The position numbers and the translations under genes are program-made. A model generated the notes under the pieces. The model had not been told where the DNA came from and searched no databases. It saw nothing but the letters and a program-made list of their open reading frames with translations. Positions 1 to 6,847 of a stretch of DNA of 15,560 nt are shown here, piece after piece. Origin of the DNA: an uncultured Eubacteriales bacterium (GTDB lineage: Bacteria > Bacillota > Clostridia > Monoglobales > Monoglobaceae); the NCBI GenBank assembly GCA_900552305.1, contig URZD01000029.1, positions 1 through 15,560 on the forward strand, read 5' to 3'. Positions within the stretch are counted from its first letter, which is position 1; every line of letters begins with the position of its first letter.

Positions 1-610
1 CAATCGGAGTCATGCCGAATGACTGTCTGAACAGGCGGTGAAAGTGCGGTACGCTGAGGTTGCACATATCGGCAAGAAAACCTACGGTGATTTTGTCGGA
101 AGGGCGTGCGGAGATATACTCCGCCGCCTTTTTTATGCGCTCGTCAAGCGGCGGCAACGCGACGGACTCAAGGTGGCTTGCAAGCACGGTGCATATGTTA
201 TAAAACTTTGCGCAGTGGGAGAGGTATGCGGCACGGTCGGAAAAATTCTCGGAAATACAGCGGAAATCCGCACCGAGCCGTTCAAAGCCGCGGAGTACCT
301 GAATATGAAACCTTCGCCCGCCGAATGGGTCGCTGAACGGAAGAACGTCAAAATGACAGGAATAAAAGACCGTTTCGGGCGAGCCTGTCCACAGCGAGAG
401 GTAGCGCATACCCTTGGGAACAAAGACAATGTCGCCCGCCCTGATGTCAACACTGTTGCCGTCAGAGTCGGTAAAGCGCGCCGCGCCGCGCTCGATATAT
501 GCGAACGAGAATTGCGGGCGCGGCAGATTTAAAAAGCTGTCGGTGTGGTTTTCACGCGCGGTAAAAACCTCGGCGATAAAATAGGTTATGGGCGGTCGGT
601 TTATGTTCAT
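1..610 (-). CDS. AraC-family transcriptional regulator, C-terminus cut by window edge
   Basis: The minus strand reads open from an ATG at 610 to the window edge, giving 203 residues. Residues about 5-90 look like a cupin-type ligand-sensing domain (for example RAGDIVFVPKGMRY at 57-70). Residues about 155-203 begin the two-helix-turn-helix AraC DNA-binding domain: DERIKKAAEYI, then FLADMCNLSVPHFHRLFRQ and FGMTPI, the usual second-half signature. The last part of the second helix-turn-helix lies outside the window. The start is supported by AAGGAGC about 8 bases upstream and a full-consensus promoter at 708-736. Such proteins usually sense a sugar or small metabolite and activate nearby catabolic genes. 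The divergent dehydrogenase/dehydroquinase-like pair is the obvious candidate target, which is inference from position only. The ligand is unknown. Confidence 0.93.
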   Translation of the reverse strand, partial: MNINRPPITYFIAEVFTARENHTDSFLNLPRPQFSFAYIERGAARFTDSDGNSVDIRAGDIVFVPKGMRYLSLWTGSPETVFYSCHFDVLPFSDPFGGRRFHIQVLRGFERLGADFRCISENFSDRAAYLSHCAKFYNICTVLASHLESVALPPLDERIKKAAEYISARPSDKITVGFLADMCNLSVPHFHRLFRQSFGMTPI

Positions 611-707
611 TTTTAAAAGCTCCTTTCAGCGTACGGTTGTCGGATACGGCATCGTGCTCAGCTTTCGTGCATTTTAAATAGATGATAGTATTGTTCTCTT
701 TTTTGAT

Positions 708-736
708 ATTATAATATATTTAACCGTGATTGTCAA
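708..736 (-). promoter_or_regulatory. Sigma-A promoter of the AraC-family gene
   Basis: Read on the minus strand, TTGACA (736-731) and TATAAT (713-708) are separated by 17 bases, a full match to the vegetative consensus. Transcription would start near 701, leaving an untranslated leader of about 90 bases before the ATG at 610. Confidence 0.8.
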
Positions 737-747
737 TGTGATATACT
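719..747 (+). promoter_or_regulatory. Probable extended -10 promoter of the dehydrogenase operon
   Basis: TATACT at 742-747 is preceded by TGA at 739-741, an extended -10 element. A weak -35 candidate, TTTAAC, lies 17 bases upstream at 719-724. The start would fall near 754, about 50 bases before the ATG at 806. This promoter overlaps the divergent AraC-gene promoter. The weak -35 fits a promoter that needs an activator, but that is inference. Confidence 0.5.
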
Positions 748-805
748 TAGCTTGTAAAAATTAAAACAGATTTCGTTCAGAAAAATAAAAAAAGGAGCGG
801 TTAAA

Positions 806-1549
806 ATGGATAAAAAGACGGTAGTTATAACAGGCGGAGCGTCAGGACTCGGACTTTTGTGCGGAGAGTGCTATGCGGCACAGGGGGACAATGTGGTTTT
901 GTGCGACATAAACAAGGAAGGGTTAAAGACGGCTTATGATAAAATAAGTCCTGTAAATCCGAATGTGCTGTGTATGCCGACAGATATAACCAAGTATGAC
1001 GAGGTAAAGGCGGCGTGCGACGCTGCGGTTGAAAAATTCGGCTCGATTGATATACTTGTCACCTGTGCTGGCGGAGCAGAGGCGAGAATTTTGAACAGGC
1101 ATGAGGAGTTCAAGGATATGCCGATTGAGGCGTTTGACTTCAGCATTGACATGAATCTTAAAGGAGCGGTTTATTTTGCGCATTGCGTACTCGGACAAAT
1201 GGCGAAGCAAAACAGCGGCGTAATAATTTTCCTCGGCTCTATTACCGGTGCGGAGGGCTGTGACACGAATGTAGGCTATGCCGCGTCCAAAAGCGCGCTG
1301 ATGAACGGCGTTGTGAAATCTGTTGCGCTCTACGGCAGCCGCTACAATGTCCGCGCCTGCTGCGTTGCACCCGGACCGGTGCTTACGCGCCCCGGAATGG
1401 CGGGAATGAAAACGCTTTTGGGCAGAGCTGCCGAGCCGCAGGAAATCGTTGATATGATAATGTATGCGGCGTCAGACAAGGGAGCGTTTATGACGGGTAA
1501 TACCATTCTTATGGACGGCGGGAGATACGTAATGCGGAATAAGAATTAA
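806..1549 (+). CDS. Short-chain dehydrogenase/reductase (SDR family)
   Basis: This 247-residue protein has the classical SDR length and motif order. The dinucleotide-binding TGGASGLG is at 9-16. An Asp at 34, at the end of the second strand (VLCDIN), suggests NAD rather than NADP. CAGG at 87-90 stands where NNAG is usual. The catalytic tetrad is N117, S145, Y158 and K162 (YAASK at 158-162), and the end carries MDGG. All catalytic residues are present, so an active oxidoreductase is expected. The substrate cannot be read from sequence; family members called 3-oxoacyl-ACP reductase are often sugar or polyol dehydrogenases in such settings. AAAGGAG lies 8-9 bases before the ATG. The next gene starts 10 bases after the stop, so the two are co-transcribed and probably act on successive intermediates (inference). 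Confidence 0.92.
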   Translation: MDKKTVVITGGASGLGLLCGECYAAQGDNVVLCDINKEGLKTAYDKISPVNPNVLCMPTDITKYDEVKAACDAAVEKFGSIDILVTCAGGAEARILNRHEEFKDMPIEAFDFSIDMNLKGAVYFAHCVLGQMAKQNSGVIIFLGSITGAEGCDTNVGYAASKSALMNGVVKSVALYGSRYNVRACCVAPGPVLTRPGMAGMKTLLGRAAEPQEIVDMIMYAASDKGAFMTGNTILMDGGRYVMRNKN

Positions 1550-1559
1550 GGGGGCGCCG

Positions 1560-2342
1560 ATGATGAAACAGAGCTTTTTAAATCATGATAAACCGATAAT
1601 CACTACCATGATACAGGCGGAAAACCTCACAGACGCGATATGTACGGCGCGCAATGCGGTGTATGACGGTACGGATGCGTTTGGATTTCAGATTTGCCGT
1701 CTGAATCCGAAATACCGTTCTCGGGAACAGCTGAAGCAGATCTATTCCGCTATGGGGCCAAGACCGATTTACATAACAAATTACCGTTCGGGATTCAATG
1801 AAGGGCAGACTGACGAGGAGTGCATGGAGGGACTGCTCCGCGGACTTGAAGCGGGCGCGACCCTTGCAGATGTGATGGGCGATACCTTCAATCCGTCACC
1901 TATGGAGATAACGTATGACGCGGCGGCGGTTGACAAACAGAAACGGCTGATTGACAAGATTCACGGAATGGGCAAGGAAGTGCTTATATCATCGCATATA
2001 TACAAGTTTACCGAGGCGGAAAAGGTGCTTGAAATTGCCTATGCGCATCAGTCGCGCGGTGCGGATATTGTTAAAATCGTTACGGGTGCGGGGAACGAGG
2101 AGGAGGAAATCGAGAATCTGAGGATAACAAACCTTTTAAAGAAGGAGCTTGATGTTCCGTTTCTGTTCCTTTCGGCAGGCACGCATTACAAGCTGCACAG
2201 AATGGTCGGACCGATGCTCGGATGTGTAATGTATCTTTGCGTTCAGCAGTATGACGCGCTTGCAACAAAATCGCAGCCCATTCTGCGCAGTGTGAGAGGA
2301 ATGCTTGACACAATGGACTATGTGCCTGAGGTAACCTTATAG
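1560..2342 (+). CDS. Type I 3-dehydroquinate dehydratase-like protein, divergent
   Basis: This 260-residue protein has the size and TIM-barrel layout of type I dehydroquinases. ISSH at 143-146 and GADIVKIV at 167-174 place His146 and Lys172 where the E. coli enzyme has H143 and the Schiff-base K170; Arg76 (YRS) and Arg214 also align with substrate-binding arginines. The N-terminal substrate motif, normally E-x-R-x-D, reads FQICRL at 43-48, so the Glu and Arg appear to be replaced. It probably keeps Schiff-base chemistry on a dehydroquinate-like or other cyclic or sugar-acid substrate. Pairing with an SDR gene and an AraC regulator, away from other shikimate genes, argues for catabolism rather than aromatic synthesis; this is inference. 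The start has a weak site (AAGGGGGCG) and a second ATG follows immediately at 1563, which may be the real start. Confidence 0.8.
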   Translation: MMKQSFLNHDKPIITTMIQAENLTDAICTARNAVYDGTDAFGFQICRLNPKYRSREQLKQIYSAMGPRPIYITNYRSGFNEGQTDEECMEGLLRGLEAGATLADVMGDTFNPSPMEITYDAAAVDKQKRLIDKIHGMGKEVLISSHIYKFTEAEKVLEIAYAHQSRGADIVKIVTGAGNEEEEIENLRITNLLKKELDVPFLFLSAGTHYKLHRMVGPMLGCVMYLCVQQYDALATKSQPILRSVRGMLDTMDYVPEVTL

Positions 2343-2355
2343 AGCTGAAAGAAGA

Positions 2356-2387
2356 AAGCGGCTGATTTTTGTGAAAATCAGCCGCTT
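2356..2387. terminator. Bidirectional hairpin terminator
   Basis: A perfect 14-base stem (2356-2369 with 2374-2387, AAGCGGCTGATTTT) closes a 4-base TGTG loop. The plus side is followed by a weak T-rich run (GTTAGTTT) and the minus side by TTTCTTCTTT. It lies between two converging genes and probably ends both transcripts. Confidence 0.85.
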
Positions 2388-2434
2388 GTTAGTTTGATTG
2401 CCTTCTAATCGCGGGCGCACAGCAGGGGCGTTTT

Positions 2435-2992
2435 TTACCGATGAATACAGATACTGCGCAATTTGTTTTGGCACACCTTATAGTCCGGGCAGATTTGTTT
2501 AAGTTCCGCATAGAACGCGGCGGAGTGGTTAGCCTGCAAAAAGTGGGCCAGCTCGTGCAAAACCACATATTCGACACATTCAGGAGGCGCGCAGACAAGG
2601 TTTGTGTTAAACGTAACGACCCGTTTTGAGGGTATGCAGCTGCCCCAACGCGAGGTCATGCGCCGAAACCGAATCTGCGGGTACAAAACGCCGCGGCTTT
2701 CAAAGTACGGATATACCGTGTTGAGGAAGTCAAGGACAAATGACCGCAGCTCGGCTTCCGAGAAATATTCGTGCAGCGTTTTGGCTTGCCGCGCCGCATA
2801 TTTGTCAAGGGCGCGGGTAATAAACACCGATTTTTCGTGCATGAACCGCTCGATTACCTCCGTGGGAACGCGCGTGTTTGCTGAAACGTGTACCGTGCCG
2901 TCGGACTTTATGCGCAGGTTTATGTTTTTTACACGCTTGCGTTCAAGGTCATATTCAATTTTTCGCGTTCCGAGGTATATTTCCTTTTTCAT
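2435..2992 (-). CDS. YgjP-like zinc metallopeptidase domain protein (DUF45)
   Basis: This 185-residue protein shows the DUF45/YgjP pattern. WGSC is at 116-119, followed by FNTNLVCAPPECVEYVV, then HELAH at 146-150 and NHSAAF at 155-160. H146, H150 and H156 are the likely zinc ligands and E147 the catalytic base. The N-terminal part is a strand-rich region typical of the family; the total is a little shorter than many relatives but the zinc domain is complete. There is no signal peptide or membrane segment, so it should be cytoplasmic. Its biological role is not established in the family. It starts 11 bases after the stop of the amidohydrolase gene and has only a weak ribosome binding site, so translation may depend on readthrough from that gene. 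Confidence 0.88.
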   Translation of the reverse strand: MKKEIYLGTRKIEYDLERKRVKNINLRIKSDGTVHVSANTRVPTEVIERFMHEKSVFITRALDKYAARQAKTLHEYFSEAELRSFVLDFLNTVYPYFESRGVLYPQIRFRRMTSRWGSCIPSKRVVTFNTNLVCAPPECVEYVVLHELAHFLQANHSAAFYAELKQICPDYKVCQNKLRSICIHR

Positions 2993-3003
2993 ATGCGCAT
3001 ATC

Positions 3004-3795
3004 CTACAGCTTTAAGAGCCTTTTTGCATTGCCTGCAAAAATAAGCTCTTTTTCGCGGTCGGTGATAAGGCTGTCAAGAAGTACTCCGCCGAGGTACATG
3101 GCGGGGTTGCAGGTCGGATAGTCCGAGCCGTACAAAAAGCGCTCCGCGCCGAATTTGTCAATGGCGTGACGGAGCATACCGTGGCGGAATATTCCGTACC
3201 CCGACAGGTCAAGATAATAGCTGCCGCTCAGCTTCATTATCTCCATATGCCGCATAAAATCGTTATATTCGCCCGGATGTGCCGCGACAAATACTATATT
3301 CGGGTGCTTTTTTACCATGTTTTCCATTTCGTCAAAATTCATTGAGTGAAAGCTGACCGTCATGTGATATTGCCCGGCAGTGTCAAGAATTTCGTCAAAG
3401 CCTTTGCTGTCATAGTGCCAGCCGCCGTGCGAGTACGGAACAAGCTCGCCGATGAGGTTTACGCCGAGGGCGTACATATGCTCGATTTCTTCGCAGGATT
3501 CACGGACGAAGTCGGGGTGTACATGGAATCCCGATATGTAAAAATCGCCGTAAAGCTCGCGCAGGGCAAGAGCCTCGTCGTTACAGGCGCGGATTACCGA
3601 CCATGTATTGCCGCCCGGCGCAATCCTTTTGCCGTCGCCGATGACAGAGCCGCATATTTTTGATACGCCGAGCTCGGTCATGGTCTTAAGTGTGTTTTCT
3701 GCGCTCATATTACAATATTCCTTATGTGAACATATGTTGGTTTCCTCGCGCAGAAAGGGGTGGGTGTGAAAATCTATTATTTCAAATTTACTCAT
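3004..3795 (-). CDS. Amidohydrolase-family metal-dependent hydrolase (amidohydrolase 2 type)
   Basis: This 263-residue TIM-barrel hydrolase carries the ordered metal-site motifs: DFHTH with H10 and H12, a second HVH at 91-93, SFHS with H150, AAHPG with H173, and YGSDYP with D225. The layout fits the PF04909 group, which includes decarboxylases and lactonases as well as hydrolases; the substrate is unknown. The start is firm: a strong GGGAGGT site lies 7 bases before the ATG, and a near-consensus promoter lies upstream at 3826-3854. It is the first gene of a two-gene unit with the YgjP-like peptidase. The perfect palindrome within the promoter suggests repression by a dimeric regulator, possibly responsive to its substrate (inference). 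Confidence 0.87.
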   Translation of the reverse strand: MSKFEIIDFHTHPFLREETNICSHKEYCNMSAENTLKTMTELGVSKICGSVIGDGKRIAPGGNTWSVIRACNDEALALRELYGDFYISGFHVHPDFVRESCEEIEHMYALGVNLIGELVPYSHGGWHYDSKGFDEILDTAGQYHMTVSFHSMNFDEMENMVKKHPNIVFVAAHPGEYNDFMRHMEIMKLSGSYYLDLSGYGIFRHGMLRHAIDKFGAERFLYGSDYPTCNPAMYLGGVLLDSLITDREKELIFAGNAKRLLKL

Positions 3796-3825
3796 TTTTA
3801 ATACCTCCCGGTTATGTATAACTTG

Positions 3826-3854
3826 ATTTTACATCTGTCCGGACAAAATGTCAA
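3826..3854 (-). promoter_or_regulatory. Sigma-A promoter of the amidohydrolase operon
   Basis: On the minus strand, TTGACA (3854-3849) and TAAAAT (3831-3826) are 17 bases apart. Only one position departs from consensus. The leader would be about 25 bases long, with the strong ribosome binding site inside it. Confidence 0.78.
3836..3845. promoter_or_regulatory. Perfect palindrome in promoter spacer, likely operator
   Basis: TGTCCGGACA is a perfect 10-base palindrome lying wholly between the -35 and -10 boxes of the amidohydrolase promoter. A dimeric repressor bound there would block RNA polymerase. No regulator gene is adjacent, so the protein that binds it is unknown. Confidence 0.5.
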
Positions 3855-3894
3855 TTATATGTGCCTTTTTTTTAATACTTTTTCAGGTCGGATA

Positions 3895-3922
3895 TTGACT
3901 TTAAAGCGGGTTGTGGTATAAT
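3895..3922 (+). promoter_or_regulatory. Sigma-A promoter of the CorA-family gene
   Basis: TTGACT at 3895-3900 and TATAAT at 3917-3922 are separated by 16 bases. Transcription would begin near 3929, giving a leader of about 70 bases to the ATG at 3999. The start implied near 3929 leaves almost no room for a ribosome site ahead of the earlier TTG at 3945. Confidence 0.78.
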
Positions 3923-3998
3923 TTTAACATGAATTGAATTATATTTGACCGTGCGGCAAATAATAAAGCCGCATTGCGGAATGGGTGGTGCGTATAAA

Positions 3999-4853
3999 AT
4001 GTATGTAATTTTACCGTTTAGCCGTATTGACGAGGCGGCGCAGCATATTGATTCAAGGGCGTTTGAGTATATCGGCGCTCTCCAGAGCGAGAGCTTTGAA
4101 GAGTATGACGGCTTTGATTTGCTTGCGTTTGACTGGTATGATATTTCGAGTGACAGAACGGAAAACTCGAAAATTGCCGTATATATGGATAAAGAGAATG
4201 TCTTCTTTTTTTGCGCGGATGACGAAGCGCTGATTTGTGTGAGGACAATATGTGATTCTGTGGAAAACAGTGGCGGAATGAGCTGTGAACAGCTGCTGTA
4301 CACGTTTTTTGTGAAACTCCTTAAAGGAAACATAAGCTTTCTTGAGAAAATGGAGGAGGAAATGAACGATGCGGAGGACGAGATTCTTTCCGATGTGAAC
4401 GGAGATACGGCGGACACACTCGGAAAAATAAGCGGGTGGCGCAGGGAGCTTCTGCGGCTTAAACGCTACTATGAACAGCTTGATGTGATTTTTGATGAAA
4501 TGGCGGCGAACGATAACGGACTTCTGTCACGTGCGATGCTGAAAAGGGTTGTAATTCTGGGTAACCGAACCGACAGATATTTGAGGACGGTTAAGGATTT
4601 GCAGGACATAGCGGGACAGCTGTGTGATGTGTACCAGTCGCAGCTGTCGATACGTCAGAATGATTTTATGAAGATATTCACGATTGTCACTTCTGTATTT
4701 TTACCGCTTACGTTGATTACGGGTTGGTACGGCATGAACTTTGTCATGATTCCCGAGATTAAATGGAGATTCGGCTATCCGTGCGTGATTGCGGTCTGTG
4801 TGGCAACCGTGGTATTCTTGTTTCGCTATTTTAAACGCAAAAAATGGCTTTAA
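3999..4853 (+). CDS. CorA-family divalent cation (Mg2+) transporter
   Basis: This 284-residue protein has the CorA plan: a soluble N-terminal domain, a long charged helical stretch (about residues 100-220) and two C-terminal membrane segments. The family signature YGMNF ends the first segment (TSVFLPLTLITGWYGMNF) and is followed by a short loop with IPEI in place of the usual MPEL. The tail is basic (RYFKRKKWL), as expected for the cytoplasmic end. It should form a pentameric Mg2+ channel in the inner membrane. I chose the ATG at 3999 because GGGTGGTG lies 9 bases upstream; an in-frame TTG at 3945 is too close to the predicted transcript start and adds residues that look non-coding. It converges on the DUF1275 gene with only 27 bases between stops. 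Confidence 0.88.
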   Translation: MYVILPFSRIDEAAQHIDSRAFEYIGALQSESFEEYDGFDLLAFDWYDISSDRTENSKIAVYMDKENVFFFCADDEALICVRTICDSVENSGGMSCEQLLYTFFVKLLKGNISFLEKMEEEMNDAEDEILSDVNGDTADTLGKISGWRRELLRLKRYYEQLDVIFDEMAANDNGLLSRAMLKRVVILGNRTDRYLRTVKDLQDIAGQLCDVYQSQLSIRQNDFMKIFTIVTSVFLPLTLITGWYGMNFVMIPEIKWRFGYPCVIAVCVATVVFLFRYFKRKKWL

Positions 4854-4880
4854 CCGAATAATTATATAAAGAAACATCGG

Positions 4881-5543
4881 CTAAAGACACATTATTATAA
4901 AGCTGGCAAAAAGCATAATGCAGCACATCAGAATTGAACATGTGCCGAAACACCGTGTTACAAAGCTGCCGACGCCCGCCCCTATTGCGAAAACGAGTAT
5001 AACGCCGAAGTATGTAAGCGCTTTTTGAAGAATTTCCCTGTCGCGGGTGTGAAAATAGGCGCAAAGAGCCTCGGTGCCGCTGCGCATATTTCCTATGCAC
5101 ATAGTGCTTGCGTAGGCGTGACCGCGGACCTTATGAAAGGTCTGGACCTGCAGCGCGCAGACGAATGAAACAAGCGCGTTTGCAAGCGGGTCGACACTGT
5201 GAGGGAGAAATCCCACAATGAAAAGCAAAAGAATTTCGCAAATCAGGATAATCTGTCGCCAGTGTATTTTTTCAAAACGCTTAAAGTGAATGTGGACAAG
5301 CTCGGCGGCTGCAATTCCTATCAGAAATGCGGAGACAGGAATAAGATATTTAAGTACGATGTGCCACTGCCCCGAAAACAGTGCGGAGCTCATAAGCACA
5401 ATGTTGCCTGTCTGCGCATTGGCAAAAACCTCGCCGCGGCAGCAATATGTGTATGCGTCCTGAAATCCGCCCGACAGAATAATGAACACTGCGGCACGGA
5501 AGGTATCTGACATCTGCCTTTTTGCAGGACTTTTTTCCGACAT
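4881..5543 (-). CDS. DUF1275/YoaK-family membrane protein
   Basis: This protein of about 220 residues is mostly hydrophobic, with roughly six membrane segments. It carries the recognisable DUF1275 stretches: GGFQDAYTY followed by FANAQTGNIVL near the N-terminus, and ALQVQTFHKVRGHAYAST then MCIGNMRSG near the middle. Family members are inner-membrane proteins of unproven transport function. The ATG at 5543 is preferred: AAAGGA lies about 10 bases upstream, inside the end of the previous gene, whose stop is 6 bases away. A TTG at 5549 in the same frame is too close to that site. It is co-transcribed with the 84-residue membrane protein, and the pair is divergent from a LysR regulator that may control it. 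Confidence 0.88.
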   Translation of the reverse strand: MSEKSPAKRQMSDTFRAAVFIILSGGFQDAYTYCCRGEVFANAQTGNIVLMSSALFSGQWHIVLKYLIPVSAFLIGIAAAELVHIHFKRFEKIHWRQIILICEILLLFIVGFLPHSVDPLANALVSFVCALQVQTFHKVRGHAYASTMCIGNMRSGTEALCAYFHTRDREILQKALTYFGVILVFAIGAGVGSFVTRCFGTCSILMCCIMLFASFIIMCL

Positions 5544-5549
5544 AATCAA

Positions 5550-5804
5550 TCATTCCTTTGAAAAAGTAAATATAAAAGCGGTATATGAGAGCATAAATCC
5601 GAGCAGCGACAGAATGTAGACCGCATAGCTGCCGCCCGAAACGCATTTTGCGATTCCGTAAAGAATAAAGCCTATCCCCGTCAGTACCGACGTGAATCCG
5701 GCTCCGGGAACTTTTTGCCCGATATGCCGCGCAAGCTGCAGTACAAAAATGAGCATTGCCGCGTCAAACATGATTTCCGTAAATATCTCCAGTGTTAATG
5801 CCAT
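5550..5804 (-). CDS. Small hydrophobic membrane protein, 84 residues
   Basis: The family is not recognised. About three hydrophobic segments can be seen: residues about 5-28 (IMFDAAMLIFVLQLA), 33-56 (SVLTGIGFILYGIA) and 60-82 (AVYILSLLGFMLSYTAFIF). The first carries acidic residues. A ribosome site (AAGGGTG) stands 8-9 bases ahead of the ATG, and a near-consensus promoter lies at 5845-5873, so this is a real gene rather than a chance frame. It is the first gene of the transcript and runs almost directly into the DUF1275 gene, which suggests the two proteins work together in the membrane, perhaps as an accessory subunit. That partnership is inference. Confidence 0.75.
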   Translation of the reverse strand: MALTLEIFTEIMFDAAMLIFVLQLARHIGQKVPGAGFTSVLTGIGFILYGIAKCVSGGSYAVYILSLLGFMLSYTAFIFTFSKE

Positions 5805-5844
5805 AAAAGTATCACCCTTTTTCTTGACTTTTTCTATCTTTTAT

Positions 5845-5873
5845 ATTATAATACAATTTATCATATGTGTAAA
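5845..5873 (-). promoter_or_regulatory. Sigma-A promoter of the small membrane protein/DUF1275 operon
   Basis: On the minus strand, TTTACA (5873-5868) and TATAAT (5850-5845) are 17 bases apart. The -35 box lies in the left arm of the inverted repeat at 5862-5891, so anything bound to that repeat would touch this promoter. Confidence 0.75.
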
Positions 5874-5891
5874 ATATATAATACATATATG
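5862..5891. promoter_or_regulatory. Inverted repeat between divergent promoters, probable LysR operator
   Basis: CATATGTGTA (5862-5871) and TACATATATG (5882-5891) are inverted repeats matching at 9 of 10 positions, with 10 A/T-only bases between them. A TATAAT at 5877-5882 is a likely -10 for the LysR gene, although no good -35 accompanies it. The repeat therefore overlaps both this box and the -35 of the divergent operon. LysR regulators commonly bind such dyads to repress their own gene and control the divergent one. Confidence 0.55.
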
Positions 5892-5931
5892 CCCGATAAC
5901 AAATTGATATATCACGAACGGAGAAATAGGT

Positions 5932-6810
5932 ATGGATATAAATTGCGAGTATTACAAGGTTTTTTATTATGTGGCAAAATACGGAAACGTGTCACAGGCG
6001 GCGCGGTACATGACGGGCAGTCAGCCGAATCTGACAAGAATGATAAAAAATCTGGAGGGGCAGCTGGGTTGTCCGTTTTTTTTAAGAACAAGCCACGGTA
6101 TGCGCCTGACGCCGGAAGGCGAGCGGCTGTATAAGCATATTCGGGTTGCGTTTGAGCATATCGAGGCGGGTGAGGCGGAGATTTGTGAAAGCAGGAGTCT
6201 TGAAAGCGGGTCGGTGTTCGTTGCGGCGAGCGAGGTTGCGCTTCGATGCCTGCTTTTGCCGGTGCTGAAAAAATACCGCACAAGGTATCCCGGGGTACGG
6301 CTCGGAATAAGCAACCATTCGACGCCGCAGGCGATAGAAGCTCTTAAAAACGGAACTGCGGACATTGCGGTTGTAACCGCACCGACAGTGCTGTCACCTA
6401 TGCTTACGGAAACCGAAATAAAGGAGGTGCGCGAAACGGCGATATGCTCGCCGGCGTTTTCTGAGCTGCTTGGGAGAAGAGTTTCGCTGTCAGAACTGGT
6501 AAAATACCCGCTTATATCTCTCGGAAAAGAAACAAAATCGTTTGAGTTTTATGCGGGATTTTTTAAAAGCTGCGGGCAGGAGTACAAGCCCGACATAGAG
6601 GCATTCACAGCCGACCAGATTTTGCCTATGGTAGAGGCTGATTTGGGGATAGGCTTTGTGCCGCGTGAGTTTGTACATCCGTCTGATAACGTGGAAATGA
6701 TTGAGCTTGCGGAGGAGATACCGCGGCGCAGCATTTGCCTTATAAAGCGGAAGGAGCAGCCGCTGAGCGCCGCCGCAAAGGAGCTGGAACGCATGATAAT
6801 GAGCTGTTGA
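5932..6810 (+). CDS. LysR-family transcriptional regulator
   Basis: This 292-residue protein has the usual LysR length. The N-terminal winged helix-turn-helix spans about residues 1-65: YYKVFYYVAKYGNVSQAARY, then SQPNLTRMIKNLEGQLGCPF and RTSHGMRLTPEGE. A linker helix follows, then a periplasmic-binding-protein-like effector domain from about residue 90 (VFVAASEVALRCLLLPVL, later GTADIAVV and ADLGIGFVPREFV). GGAG lies about 10 bases ahead of the ATG. It is divergent from the membrane-protein operon, the normal LysR arrangement, and the inverted repeat between them is a plausible shared operator. The effector is unknown. Control of the downstream alpha-galactosidase genes is less likely, because those have their own promoter and repeats. 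Confidence 0.93.
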   Translation: MDINCEYYKVFYYVAKYGNVSQAARYMTGSQPNLTRMIKNLEGQLGCPFFLRTSHGMRLTPEGERLYKHIRVAFEHIEAGEAEICESRSLESGSVFVAASEVALRCLLLPVLKKYRTRYPGVRLGISNHSTPQAIEALKNGTADIAVVTAPTVLSPMLTETEIKEVRETAICSPAFSELLGRRVSLSELVKYPLISLGKETKSFEFYAGFFKSCGQEYKPDIEAFTADQILPMVEADLGIGFVPREFVHPSDNVEMIELAEEIPRRSICLIKRKEQPLSAAAKELERMIMSC

Positions 6811-6847
6811 TTTGCCGTACGGCGATCGGCTTTGCGGGCATATGTGA

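Noticed and set aside
38..532. 164-codon open frame on the plus strand
   Set aside because: It lies antisense to the AraC-family gene, whose domain motifs are clear on the minus strand; it has no promoter or recognisable motif.
652..670. Repeated TCGTGC (652-657 and 665-670) in the AraC leader as regulator sites
   Set aside because: The words are short, spaced 13 bases, not a helical repeat, and lie inside the transcribed leader of the AraC gene.
2566..2575. TTCGACA (0A-box complement) as a Spo0A target
   Set aside because: It is inside the YgjP-like coding region and not near a promoter; a 7-base word is expected by chance at this window size.
3945..3998. Upstream TTG start for the CorA-family gene
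   Set aside because: It lies about 15 bases after the predicted transcript start, has no ribosome site, and adds 18 residues that do not look native; the ATG at 3999 has a good site.
4851..4884. Possible hairpin between the converging CorA and DUF1275 genes
   Set aside because: The arms (TAACCGA and TCGGCTA) are short with a mismatch and a 20-base loop, and no T-run follows.
6814..6823. Palindrome GCCGTACGGC just after the LysR gene, as a terminator
   Set aside because: No loop and no T-run follow it; a 10-base self-complementary word alone does not support a terminator call.
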